The notes below the pieces were generated by a model. The model was not told the origin of the DNA. It was given only the letters and a program-made list of their open reading frames with translations, and made no database searches. A program made the translations under genes and the position numbers. From Cryptomeria japonica (lineage: Eukaryota > Streptophyta > Pinopsida > Cupressales > Cupressaceae): DNA of 64,000 nt. Within the stretch, counting starts at the first letter, position 1. Each line of letters begins with the position of its first letter. Shown piece by piece: positions 46,058-56,241 of this stretch. The stretch lies in NCBI RefSeq assembly GCF_030272615.1, contig NC_081410.1, positions 191,291,619 to 191,355,618 on the forward strand, given 5' to 3'.

Positions 46058-49000
46058 TTATGTGTAGAACCTGCGAAGGTGCATGCTGTTGATAGGATCC
46101 TCCAAGGGTTCACCTTCTGTAGTTGAGAGCTGATATGCCCCAGATCCATATACTGCTGTGATGATGTAAGGACCAAGCCAGTTTGGTTCGAACTTGCCCT
46201 TCTTATCTCTGTCTTGCTGATTCTTGGGGTTCTCTCTGAGTACTAAGTCACCTACCTCAAATGTGTGAGGCTTGACTTTGTGATTGTAACTGCATTGTTC
46301 CTTGACTGAATGATGTGTAGCTTGAGTGACTGTCTTCCTTGATAAAGGAACTGAGATAGAATTACTAGTGTGTGGACTACACAGGCCCATATGCGTGTCA
46401 CCTAAAGAAGTTTGGGCATCACTGATAGTAAAGTCCTTTGAGGAAGCTCCATTAAAGGTCCATGATGTATCACCAGAAGGAAAAGGATGTGTGGAACAAG
46501 TGGATGAGTTATGAAGGCTTATGATTGCGAAAAGAAGTGAAAATAGGATAGCATGATGGAGACTTAAGATCAACAAGTATGCTTTTTGACTTAAAATTGT
46601 AGAACTTTTGCCCCCAGTTATTTTGGTATTAGGGGAGATCAACTCTTGCTCTTTTTCTTTCATAGGATTTTTATCCTTGAATTTGATTTTTGCAGAGTCC
46701 AATAGCTTTTGATTTTGATTTGGACTAAAGGACTTTTCTTTATTTTTGACTTTTAGATTTTTCTTTTCAAAGCTTGATTTTTGATCCCCAATGAGTAAGG
46801 GCTTTTGTAATTCTTGTTGATCCAAGTCTGGGAGTGGAGTGGAAATGGAATGAGTGGATGAAATAGTAAGGCTATGTGAGTTCTCAAGAGGGTTGGCGAT
46901 ACGCTCAATAGATTCTTTGTTGGAACCACTCTTAGGACTATTGATATCAAGAGTTGCTTGCACCATTAGAGGAGATTTGCATTCGGACTTAGTAGCCACA
47001 ACACTAGGTGGTTCACACCCAATTCCTTGACATTGCAAATTGTTTCCTTGACATTGCAAATTGTTTGTAGTTTGTTCTTGTTGACTAAATATCTTAGGAG
47101 ACTGTGGGAGTTGATCAACATGAAAGATATACTCACCACATCCCATGTCTTTAATCTTGAACTTGTCTTCTTTTAGCTCTGCCTGTTTTGATGTAGAAGC
47201 TTTTAAGGATTCAGGATCCACATATGCCGATGAAGGAATAGCTTCGCAATTGACTGGGATTGTTATTTCTGATCTAGGTTGTAGATTGTTGCAATAGATG
47301 AATGGATTTGGATCCGCTTTGACGGTCACTTCAACTCCATTGTGTGGAAACTTGATACATCGATGATATGTAGATGGTATTGCTCTCATCTCATGAATCC
47401 ATGGACGTCCTAGTAATATGTTATACATGAGATCTAGATCTAGGACTTGACAAACCACATCCTTTGTAACTGGCCCAACTCTGAGAGGTAAGGTGACCGT
47501 GCCCTTGGACGAGCACTCTTCATCATCATAAGCCTTGATGGTGATTTGGTTTGTAGAATTCACAGCTTTGTCAGAATATCCCAATTGTCTGATGGTGCTC
47601 AATGTACAAATATTAAGACCTGCTCCTCCATCTATCAGGACTCGCTTTATTCGGTGTTTATGTATGAAGGCTTCAACATGTAAAGGTGCATTATGAGGCT
47701 GACTTATGGAGGCATCATCGGCTTCTGTGAATGTGAGGGAATGTGGAACGGATAGGTATCCCACCATGGCTTGAAACTGGTCCACGTTCAGATCAATAGG
47801 GACGGCAGTATCTCTCAAGGTTTTATCAAGGATAGCTTTATGTGCAGGAGATATACGTAAGAGCTCAAGAATAGAGATGAGCGCAGGTGTCTTCCCTTGT
47901 TGTTCTACAAGGTCGTACTCAGGTTTGGTTGATGAAAGATTGGTATTCTTAGTAGAGGCACCTGGCAATGTGATCTTACCTCGACGGGTTGTAACATGAC
48001 ATTCAGAGGTAGATGCGGACGAAGATCCCACACCTTTTAGGACAATTTTGGGTCTTTGAGAAGGATTCTCAGGATTTTTGTTTTTGATAGTAATGGTAGA
48101 AATATGATTGTCCATTGAGATGTGATTGATAGTGGAATCATAATTGTAAGATGCTCTAGTGTAATTGGCTTGATCATCTGTGACTTTTCCTTTTCCCTTG
48201 TCATGTTTTGGGAATGGTTCCTTAAACACCTCATGCTCTTGGTTAGATGAATGTCCCTCAATCTCAATATCTCCTCTGTCAATGAGATCTTGTACAATGT
48301 TTTTCAATCGATGGCAATTACTTGTCTTATGACCCTTGCTCTTATGAAATTCGCAAAATTCATCATCATTCCACCAATTCGGTTTTACCTTTGGTTCATA
48401 TGGAGGAAAATCTGGGACCGTGATCACTTTATTTGCTACAAGCTTTTTGAATACTGATTCAAGTGGTTCTCCCAATGGAGTATACTTCCTTTGTGGTTTA
48501 GCAGCCGTTTGATTGTTCACTTGATTGTTGGTAGAACTTGATCCAGAAAAGACGAACTTTGGTCTTACTGTGTTGGCATCAACAACACCATCATTAACCG
48601 TGTTCTTGTTCTTGTTCCAAAATTTTGGTTTGTCCTTTCCTTTGAAGTCCTCTTTGTTTTCTTTGAATAGCTTGATAACTCCTTGTTCAATTAAGACCTT
48701 TTCTGTTGCTAGGCCCTTTTCAATGACATCCTTGAATGTAGACAAACAAGCTTTTCTGAGATCATAGCCAATAGCTTTATTAATGTTTTGTGTGAACATC
48801 TCCACCATTTGTTTTTGCGGGATCTCACAAGAGCATCTGCTAGCTAGGTTTCTCCATCTTTGTAAAAATGTTGCAAAAGATTCTCCTTCCTTTTGTTTCG
48901 TATTGCACAAGGTAGTAACTGAGACATCTATTTCAATGTTGTAAGAGAAATGCTGAATGAATGCCTCTGCTAAGTCGCCCCATGACTTAATACCGGGAGG

Positions 49001-50182
49001 TAATTGAGAAAACCATTCTATAGCTTGGTCACCTAAGCTCTGTGGGAATAACCTCATTAAGTATGTTTCTTCTGCCGCTACCTCAATGCAAGCGGTGAAG
49101 AATTGTCTTATGTGTGCCTTGGGGTCTCCTCTCCCTCTATATTTGTCGAACTTTGGTGTTACAAAGTGTGGAGGAAATGGAGGCATTGGAATGCTCTTAT
49201 CGAAGGGATAAGGGCATATATCTCTCATAGTGTATGTAGGTTTGGATGTACTCATGTCCTCCACTTTCTTTTGTAGATCTCTAATTTGTTGCTCCAAATT
49301 ATTTTTGGGAGGAGATTGATTTCTTGTAGCATACCCCATGTTTGAAACACCCATTTGAGGAGGAGCTTGTTGCATGTATGGATGATACTGATCGTAGACA
49401 TGTCCATATGGAGGTCTATATTGTTGCGACATGTATGGAGCACTTGGCATAACTTCTTGTTGAGGGACCCCATATCTGTTTTGTGTGTATAAACCATATT
49501 CAACAGGTCTTTCATTTTCCATTGTGTTGCCCCCAATTTTGACATGAGGTCTCCTTGTGTCAAAATTTTGAGGATGCCTCTGAGTATCTACTTGTTTTGA
49601 TTGATCCATACCTTGAGCATGTGTTTGAGCATAAGGCCTCCATGATGGTCTTTGAATGTAAGTATCATATGTTTGAGCTTGTGTATGTGGGATTGCTGGT
49701 TTTTGAAGCAGAACTGATGGTGACTCAGGCATCATATTCGGTCCTCTATTTCCTCCACTATTTGGTCTCCTTTGATCCATGTTGGGTTGAGCTTGTTGTG
49801 AGGGTCGACTTTCCATAAGTTGAGATAAGTCAAAATCATGCGGTATTTTAGCTCCACTTTGTGCCATCATGTTTAGAAAGTATTGACGATCTCTCCTCAT
49901 TATCTCTTCAACCAATCTATTGAATTGTGGGTCCATTATAGATTCTTGTATGTCTGCTGATAGTATTGAAGAGTTGTCAACATTGTCATTGTGTGTAGCA
50001 TTGTTGTTTATAGTGTTTGCGCTTTCCACATTTGGATTGTTTCTATAAACATTCATGTCTGGTAATGTAGTGTGCTCAGGATTGTAGAATAGATCATTGT
50101 CATACTCATAAGAACTCATGTTTGCGGATTCTTGAGCTTCTTTAGCTATTCTCCTAGATTTTTGAAGGCGGGTTTCAACCAT
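46058..50182 (-). CDS. Gag-protease polyprotein fused to an integrase tail, RT and integrase core missing
   Basis: An unbroken 1374-codon frame from ATG 50182. Residues 1-335 are Asn/Gln/Pro-rich. The retrotransposon gag domain lies at about 340-500 (KFDKYRGRGDPKAHIRQFF, WFSQLPPGIKSWGDL). A zinc-finger variant FCEFHKSKGHKTSNCHRLKN sits near 609, and a retropepsin-like domain near 835-950 with RVLIDGGAGLNICT (DGGA in place of DSGA). The part after residue 960 is Ser/Lys-rich and includes a tandem 8-residue copy (NNLQCQGNNLQCQG) and a hydrophobic segment at about 1201-1223. WTFNGASSKDF near 1242 may be a remnant of RNase H. Residues about 1290-1374 (FEVGDLVLR, FEPNWLGPYII, MHLRRFYT) are the integrase C-terminal end. 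Everything between is deleted in frame. Its length and openness suggest it is still expressed and packaged. It would form particles but depend on enzymes from another element. Confidence 0.9.
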   Translation of the reverse strand: MVETRLQKSRRIAKEAQESANMSSYEYDNDLFYNPEHTTLPDMNVYRNNPNVESANTINNNATHNDNVDNSSILSADIQESIMDPQFNRLVEEIMRRDRQYFLNMMAQSGAKIPHDFDLSQLMESRPSQQAQPNMDQRRPNSGGNRGPNMMPESPSVLLQKPAIPHTQAQTYDTYIQRPSWRPYAQTHAQGMDQSKQVDTQRHPQNFDTRRPHVKIGGNTMENERPVEYGLYTQNRYGVPQQEVMPSAPYMSQQYRPPYGHVYDQYHPYMQQAPPQMGVSNMGYATRNQSPPKNNLEQQIRDLQKKVEDMSTSKPTYTMRDICPYPFDKSIPMPPFPPHFVTPKFDKYRGRGDPKAHIRQFFTACIEVAAEETYLMRLFPQSLGDQAIEWFSQLPPGIKSWGDLAEAFIQHFSYNIEIDVSVTTLCNTKQKEGESFATFLQRWRNLASRCSCEIPQKQMVEMFTQNINKAIGYDLRKACLSTFKDVIEKGLATEKVLIEQGVIKLFKENKEDFKGKDKPKFWNKNKNTVNDGVVDANTVRPKFVFSGSSSTNNQVNNQTAAKPQRKYTPLGEPLESVFKKLVANKVITVPDFPPYEPKVKPNWWNDDEFCEFHKSKGHKTSNCHRLKNIVQDLIDRGDIEIEGHSSNQEHEVFKEPFPKHDKGKGKVTDDQANYTRASYNYDSTINHISMDNHISTITIKNKNPENPSQRPKIVLKGVGSSSASTSECHVTTRRGKITLPGASTKNTNLSSTKPEYDLVEQQGKTPALISILELLRISPAHKAILDKTLRDTAVPIDLNVDQFQAMVGYLSVPHSLTFTEADDASISQPHNAPLHVEAFIHKHRIKRVLIDGGAGLNICTLSTIRQLGYSDKAVNSTNQITIKAYDDEECSSKGTVTLPLRVGPVTKDVVCQVLDLDLMYNILLGRPWIHEMRAIPSTYHRCIKFPHNGVEVTVKADPNPFIYCNNLQPRSEITIPVNCEAIPSSAYVDPESLKASTSKQAELKEDKFKIKDMGCGEYIFHVDQLPQSPKIFSQQEQTTNNLQCQGNNLQCQGIGCEPPSVVATKSECKSPLMVQATLDINSPKSGSNKESIERIANPLENSHSLTISSTHSISTPLPDLDQQELQKPLLIGDQKSSFEKKNLKVKNKEKSFSPNQNQKLLDSAKIKFKDKNPMKEKEQELISPNTKITGGKSSTILSQKAYLLILSLHHAILFSLLFAIISLHNSSTCSTHPFPSGDTSWTFNGASSKDFTISDAQTSLGDTHMGLCSPHTSNSISVPLSRKTVTQATHHSVKEQCSYNHKVKPHTFEVGDLVLRENPKNQQDRDKKGKFEPNWLGPYIITAVYGSGAYQLSTTEGEPLEDPINSMHLRRFYT

Positions 50183-50664
50183 GAACTAGGTGTTTAGCAA
50201 TATGTGAGAGACTAGACGAAGAATGAAAAGAGTATGGAAGACCAAGAGTTGTATGGAGTGTAAATGAATCTTGAGGTGTACTTGCAATGTCCAAAGTGTA
50301 AGACCAAGTATGTAAGTAGTAGAGTAGGTGTGACTTCCAAAGAGATGATCGTTTCTCTTGATGAGGTAAGCTGACCTTGACTCTAACTAAGACCAAATGA
50401 GACCCAAAGGTAAGAAACCTTGATGAGGGACCACTTAGCAAAGTGTAGTAGTATGTAGTGTGTTGACCACGTATGATGAGGACAAGCAAGTGACCTTTTG
50501 ACTCAAGTTTAGACAAGTATGAATGTAAAATGAGGTATGAAGCAATGATGGACTGTGTGAAACCTTAGAACAGGTTGAATGCTAGATTAAACCTGAAGAG
50601 ACAACCTAGGAAGCTCAAGTATGCCGAAACTGATTTTCTTTGTTTGCTTGACTGTTAAAATTTT

Positions 50665-50975
50665 TCAAATCCTGACACAGACGCCTCTGTATACTTCACA
50701 GACACGGTTTTAAGACACAGTCGCTACTCTGTTTGACGCAGACGTGATTCTGAGATTTTCCTGTTGATGTTTGCCGGGACTGTAACAGTTTTTTTTTTTT
50801 TTGCAATTGTGGACACAGACGCGCCTGTATACTTCACAGACGCTATTCCCAGACACAGACGTGTCTCTGTACGACACAGACGCTGATAAAAACACAGACG
50901 CTATTCTGTACTTCACAGACGTGTTTATCCGACACAGACGCGGTTTGAACAGACACAGACGCGTTTCTGTAACCT
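50665..50975 (-). repeat. Array of about 12 CGCGTCTGTG motifs in the gag leader (proximal)
   Basis: On the plus strand it reads ACACAGACGCG and variants about every 20-25 bp. Read in the sense of gag it is the same motif as in the PMD leader. It ends about 480 bp before the gag ATG. Confidence 0.9.
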
Positions 50976-52177
50976 TAGTGCAATCTTTCCTATCTGTGAA
51001 TTTGTTTTGCTGTGACCAAATCTAATTGTTCGACTATTTTTCGTGACAAGAGGACACAATGTTGATGACTCAATGTTTGCAGACTGTTTAGACTCCAAAA
51101 AGTGTGTTGTTTGATGTAAAAAGTTTTTGCATACACTTGAAGACACAAAAGACACAATGTTTTGCTGTTTTGTTTTTGAGTGTTTGAATGTTTAGCATAA
51201 GACAAGCACAAATCTTAGGGCTGGCCAAGACAATAGTTGTTGATCCCACATAGGGTTTTACCCCCGAGGCTACGCTATTCAGAGCGGATACTTAGATGCT
51301 TGACCTCACTGGCTCCACCCTCGGCACTCACTTCTCGGGTCAGCCAAGCATCAGTCCCCATGAAAACTCCCCATGGCGAACTTTGTATCTCTACTAAGAA
51401 CCGTATGTGTGTGGGCCGCTACCAGAGGTCCGACCTCCTGCCTCAACAACTAGAAGGATTTGGGCATCTAAAACAAAGAGGTGCTAGTAAGGGCATCCGC
51501 TCGTGTGGCCATACATGTGGCACTTTCAACTCTGTAAATACAGAAGGCTCCCAGCCGGTAGGGGTTACGCCCTACAAATGATCAAATAAATTTGATCAAA
51601 CAGGTTTATGGGGAGACATAGTGTCGGTATGAACTAATCAGCACACGTTATTCATAGTTTTCACCATGAATACATTTGATTATAGTGGTTTGGATGAGGT
51701 GGGTTTTCCTCGCTACCACTTGGGTCGTTCTCTTCTCACTAGTAGTCCTAATGACCACACGGGAAGACAGGCCCTCTAAAGAGTAAACAAAAAGAGCCTA
51801 TTGCTCAAGACACAAAAGACAATGATTCAATTTTAGTGCACCAATTGAAGTGTTTGCTAAGCTATGAAAACAAGGCACACAATAAAAATTACAAAACCCT
51901 AGCTAAGGCCCTGCAACAAAATTGTTAGTAGTTTGGGTTGTTTCAAATGATAACCCCTTCCTGCAAGCACACAAGTTAGGTAAATTTTAAAAAACCCAAA
52001 AAGACTTTGTGAAAAGGGGCCTTCAACAAAAACGTATTTAGCCTCCAAAGCAAGCTGCACACAACCAGGTTAGCTAGATCTGCAAGGGTTAGCTGAAAAT
52101 AAACCAGATCTGAAACTCTAAGTACAAAATCCGAAAACCCGAATCGAAGGAACTTGAAAAAGTTGCAAATCAGAAAG

Positions 52178-52440
52178 CACAGACGCCTTTATACCAGACA
52201 CAGACGCGTCTGAACTACACAGACGCGGTTCTGTAGTTCACAGACGCGATCAAAGGTCACAGACGCGACTCCCGAACACAGACGCGATAAGAGCAGTCAC
52301 AGACGCGATTAAAATTCTCAGACGCGATTCCAGAAACCTGCAAAAATAAAAATCTGGCAAAAACACAGGCGCGATTCACGATATCACAGACGCTTCTGAA
52401 ACACAAAAATGTGATCCGAACACTCGCAGACGTGGAAAAA
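52178..52440 (-). repeat. Array of about 10 CGCGTCTGTG motifs in the gag leader (distal)
   Basis: Plus-strand CACAGACGCG occurs nearly perfectly at about 20-bp spacing, close to the primer site. Confidence 0.9.
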
Positions 52441-52525
52441 AACTAAAATGTCGTCGAAATCGTCCGATCTGCAACTTCAAAAATGCAAAATCTGCAACAA
52501 AAATGTTAAATGCAAAGGGACAAGA

Positions 52526-52546
52526 GTCCCACCGGGCGTGCCAAAA
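52526..52546 (-). other. Primer binding site of the young gypsy element
   Basis: Minus strand TTTTGGCACGCCCGGTGGGA follows the 5' LTR, with TGG matching a tRNA CCA end. Confidence 0.75.
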
Positions 52547-53341
52547 TGTATATGGTGAAAATGGATAACAATGATAACAATATTGAAAGACTAAAATGGA
52601 TTCAACCACCAAACCCTAGCCTAACAATGAACAAAGATCCACCATAACATATGAAGATTACCTAAGACAATGCAAATAACTCAAAATCACAAAGATTATA
52701 CCATCACATGTCCAATAGGGTTTTGATCTCCATTCTTCCTATCTCCATTGATCTTGCTTGATATACTTGCTCTCAGATTTTTATATGCACAAGAGCTCAA
52801 CAAAGAATGGAATGTGGTTGTAAGTGGAATTGTAGTGTAGCCAAGTACTCCAAAATCAGTCATTAGCATGTGTCCTTAGTCATTAGGATATGTCATTAGT
52901 CATTAGGGTTTGACAATGAAGAAAGCATCTCCTTAAATAGAAGACACAATAAGAAATGGAGGGTTAAGATTGAGAGGTGTAAAAAGAGAGGTTGGCTAGG
53001 ATTAGAGGGTAGGTAGAAGAAATAATAAAATAATGAAAGAGGTAGGTAGTGTATGAAATAAGAGATGAATGACATGTGTCATGTGTAGAAAAAGATAATG
53101 AATTAATTAAATAAATAAAGATCTATTTAATTAATAGAAGAAGTAGGACAATTAAATAAATAAGATATTTATTTAATTTAGGAAAGGGATAATTTAAATA
53201 AATAAATGTATTTATTTAAATGAGAAATAAGGCTAGAAGAGGATAAATGAATTAATTAAATAAATAAAGATTTATTTAATTAATAGAAGAATTAGGCTTA
53301 GATAATTAAATAAATAGACATGACAATTTTAGGTGTCTACA
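52547..53341 (-). repeat. 5' LTR of the young gypsy element
   Basis: 795 bp. I find one difference from the left LTR (TGTA against TGTT at its plus-strand start). Confidence 0.97.
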
Positions 53342-53452
53342 ATAACATAACATAACACAATATAATACAATATAATACAATATAATACAATATAATATAA
53401 CATAATATAATACAATATAATATAATATAATATATTATAATACAATACAATA
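53342..53452 (+). repeat. (ATAAC)n / (ATACA)n microsatellite, right half of the target site
   Basis: ATAAC units turn into aatataatac repeats to about 53452. Confidence 0.95.
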
Positions 53453-53789
53453 TTAAAAGAAAAATCCATTTGCAAACAATGTCTAAGAATTACTTATGTA
53501 AATAGGTGCACTCATAAGCTTCAATGTCTTGCTTTGGTCCATCTATTGCACAGTTTGCTTCATTCCTTGGCACAGTCTTCCCCAACTCCAAAGATGCCTT
53601 TCAAACTGGCAATATTTCTAGAGTTCCTTATTTCTGCCTAAATTGAAAATAGGTCTTGTTCTTTGGCACTAAGGCTTGTGATTTGGGTCTCCCGTTTCAT
53701 GCTTTAAAATGTATTTTTTCTCGGCATGGTTTTCCTAGGGCTTCCTTCTAGTTTATTGTCTTCTACCTATGGTGATATTAATTGACAGC
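53453..53789. other. No gene seen
   Basis: Ordinary AT-rich sequence before the LINE relic. Confidence 0.4.
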
Positions 53790-54660
53790 CTATCCCACCC
53801 AACGCCACTTCGGGTCCTCATGCTCTTGATTCTACTAAATTCAATTTTGGTGGCTCCATTGTGAATGATAATGGTTCTATGTGTTTCCCTCTTCCCCTCC
53901 ACCCCTCTAAGCACATTCTAAATATTTGTATTTGTGGTTCTATTCATGATAGGGAGGAATTTCTACAATATAATGCTCTTGTTTGTATATTTTTTAGAGT
54001 GTGTCCCAATTTCTATGATCTACACTCATGGATTAGTTCAATTTGGAAAGATGAATTAGTTGATGAGGTTGCTATCTTCCCCTGTGTTAGGGGTTTCTTC
54101 TCCCTAGAGTTTGAATTGAACATAGATAAAGAAAAAGTGCTAAAACATGGACCTTGGGTAAACTAGAGATATTTTCTTTTCACAATAGGTACTCATCTTT
54201 TGATCCTCACTTAGAGGTATTTTCTTCCACTTTTATTTATGCTTATTTACCCTATCCATTTTTTTAATTTTGGGAGTTTGAGAGTCTACATGCCATTTGC
54301 AATGGATTGGGGAATTTGTTTTTGTTCTTTGGAGGATACAGTCAATTATGAAAGTTCCATGTGTGCTCACATTTGTGTGGAGATTGACATATCTAATGGC
54401 CTCCCTTTAGAGATTGTCTTGAAGGTATGAAAGAGAAACTAGAAAGAACCAGTAGCCTATGAAAGAATCGCTTTCAGATGTAGATCTTGCTTGTCAATAG
54501 AATATTCCACCCAGCTATGTCCAAAGACAAAAACCTTTGAAAAATGAAATCAAATTTCATGTGATACTCCCACTTGGTGGATTAGAGTCAAATCTCACCA
54601 CTATGTTGTCCCCCTTAGCCTTAGATAGAGTTGAGCTCTTTCTTAGATGCTAAGAGCACA
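53790..54660 (+). pseudogene. LINE ORF1 relic (DUF4283 / zinc-knuckle type)
   Basis: Plus-strand pieces 53861-54166 and 54239-54430 share a frame, and coding-like text goes on in that frame past 54430. The first piece has GFFSLEFELNIDKEKVLKHG, the typical DUF4283 phrase in which a full-length protein reads F..E.D..KVL..GPW. The second has HICVEIDISNGLPLEIVL, and after a stop comes AYERIAFRCRSCLSIEYSTQ ending LCPK, where the zinc knuckle would be (the Gly-His pair is lost). This is the layout of plant L1 LINE ORF1 proteins, which bind RNA (family knowledge). No ORF2 endonuclease or reverse transcriptase is seen nearby, so it is a 5' fragment or an isolated relic. Confidence 0.6.
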
Positions 54661-55952
54661 AATCCAAACTCATAGTTTTTCCCAATGGACACAGTTTTGG
54701 ATCCAATTGTGGGGGTCCCAAAAGGGGATCCCAAAATGTACGCCTATGTTAATGTCTCATAGCTCCATTAGGTAAGTTCAAAATCTAAGCTTGTAGATAT
54801 TTTAGTTTCATTTTTATTGTGTGTGGATATCACTGAGATTGATGAACATAATTATAAAGAATAAAATACAATAGGAAACTTTGAGTAAAACACATGAAGC
54901 ACATCATATTAATAATGGACATAACTAAAAAGGAAAAAATTCCCTTTAGTGAAACCCATGCACTAGATGTCACTTTGATCTTCAAAAAAAAGGAAAACTT
55001 CAAAATTAATAAGAATTTCCTATTGGGTTGTGGGACTCTCAGTCTTTGTGTTTATATTAAGATATTAGCTACCTCTTGCATTTGTGCAATCCTATATAGT
55101 GGTTATTATTTTTGGCATGTGTTTAGATGTTTATTGGTGCACCCCTATTAGAGGGATAATGCAAATTGTGGTTTTTATTTTTTATATATGGGAGTGGACC
55201 CCATGTCTACAACTTACCTAAAAAAATATGTGTACTCATGTTAAGTTTGATCTTGAGACTTGAGCCAAGATAGTGTGTACATGTGAAATTGTAGACTTTT
55301 AAATGACATCACAAATTTTCAAAGTAGAGTTGATGTGATGTTGCAAAATAAAATAAATTTCTTGAAATTGCTTAAGGAGTATATATTGTATTGAATTCTT
55401 GGTAATAGTGGTTAACATCGAATGATTAGTTGACATTCATTTTTTAGGTGACAAAGTGGATTAAATTTTCAGCAAATCTAGACTTAATAAGTTGCTAAAT
55501 TTGGAATTAACCTATGATAACTTTATCAAGGAAGAAAAAGCACTTATATAATCATGGTATGCAATGCATACATACAAGGTAGTGAAGGTTTTGGCATAAA
55601 AATGACTTTAAAAAAAGAATATGTTGTATGGTTGGAGAATTACAATATGTAATGTTGATCTTTCATGTAGATAAGGCTCTATGAAAAATATTAGAACATG
55701 TGTGCTAGCGTTTCAAAGTGCTACAAATATCTAGTTATTGTAAATTTTAGATGCATTCATGATGACAAGGTGTAGCTAACCAAGATTATAAAATTGACCA
55801 AAGTTTGATTAATCTTATAATTTTGATATAGAAAGAAATCGTGAGTTCAAAGGAAATCATATTTAAGAACATGATATATTTATAAAAGAAATACTTTTCT
55901 AAGTTCTTTTAGAGATCAATTATAATGGTGCCTTGGTATTATTAGGGATACT
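54661..55952. other. No gene seen
   Basis: AT-rich, with a possible 85-codon frame at 54894-55151 that has no recognisable feature. Confidence 0.4.
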
Positions 55953-56241
55953 TGTAGCATCGTAAATTATACTCCTTTAGTTATGGAGTCTAATTTCACA
56001 CTCTCCTAGAAGTCATTTTAGTTTTTCCCATAACTTTATGCATTATAGGACCTTTTTATTGATTTAAATTAATATTTAATTTAATATTATGAGTCCTATT
56101 TAATTCAATATTTTAACTGTCTTATATCTTATTTCATTTCATGCTTATATGATCCCTATGTCATTTCAAAGTCCAGTGCACACTTTCCCTCAACTATAAT
56201 AACTCTTCATATAAATTATATTTTTGGTATCAGGCCCTATT
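55953..56241 (+). mobile_element. Left part of a gypsy-type LTR split by a copia insertion
   Basis: Starts TGTAGCATCGTAAATTATA. The sequence resumes after the copia element at 63380, where gatccctataaaaga near 63565 gives a TATA box. The right end is not resolved within the window. Confidence 0.45.

Larger units (their letters stand above)
50183..52525 (-). other. Long leader of the young gypsy element
   Basis: Non-coding, 2.3 kb between primer site and gag start. It contains two motif arrays listed separately and a GC-richer block at 51230-51600. No convincing frame. Long leaders are usual in Tat/Ogre-type elements (family knowledge). Confidence 0.7.
40422..53341 (-). mobile_element. Young non-autonomous Ty3/gypsy element carrying a convergent PMD gene
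   Basis: Two 795-bp LTRs (TGT...CA on the plus strand) flank 11.3 kb. I can see one mismatch between them, at their fourth base. ATAAC lies on both sides (40417-40421 and 53342-53346). Primer site and polypurine tract give minus orientation. Content in element order: long leader with motif arrays, a 1374-codon gag-protease-integrase-tail frame, three small hairpins, non-coding DNA, and then, on the opposite strand, a PMD gene with its own leader arrays. Reverse transcriptase, RNase H and the integrase core are absent, so movement must have depended on enzymes from another copy (inference). The zinc-finger spacing and the antisense accessory gene fit the Tat/Ogre branch (family knowledge). Confidence 0.92.

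Noticed and set aside
46480-46590. Envelope-like gene in the gypsy element
   Set aside because: A lone hydrophobic stretch without signal peptide, cysteines or glycosylation pattern does not support an envelope protein.
48037-49563. Several minus-strand frames inside the gag region
   Set aside because: They overlap the intact 1374-codon frame in other phases and have no own motifs.
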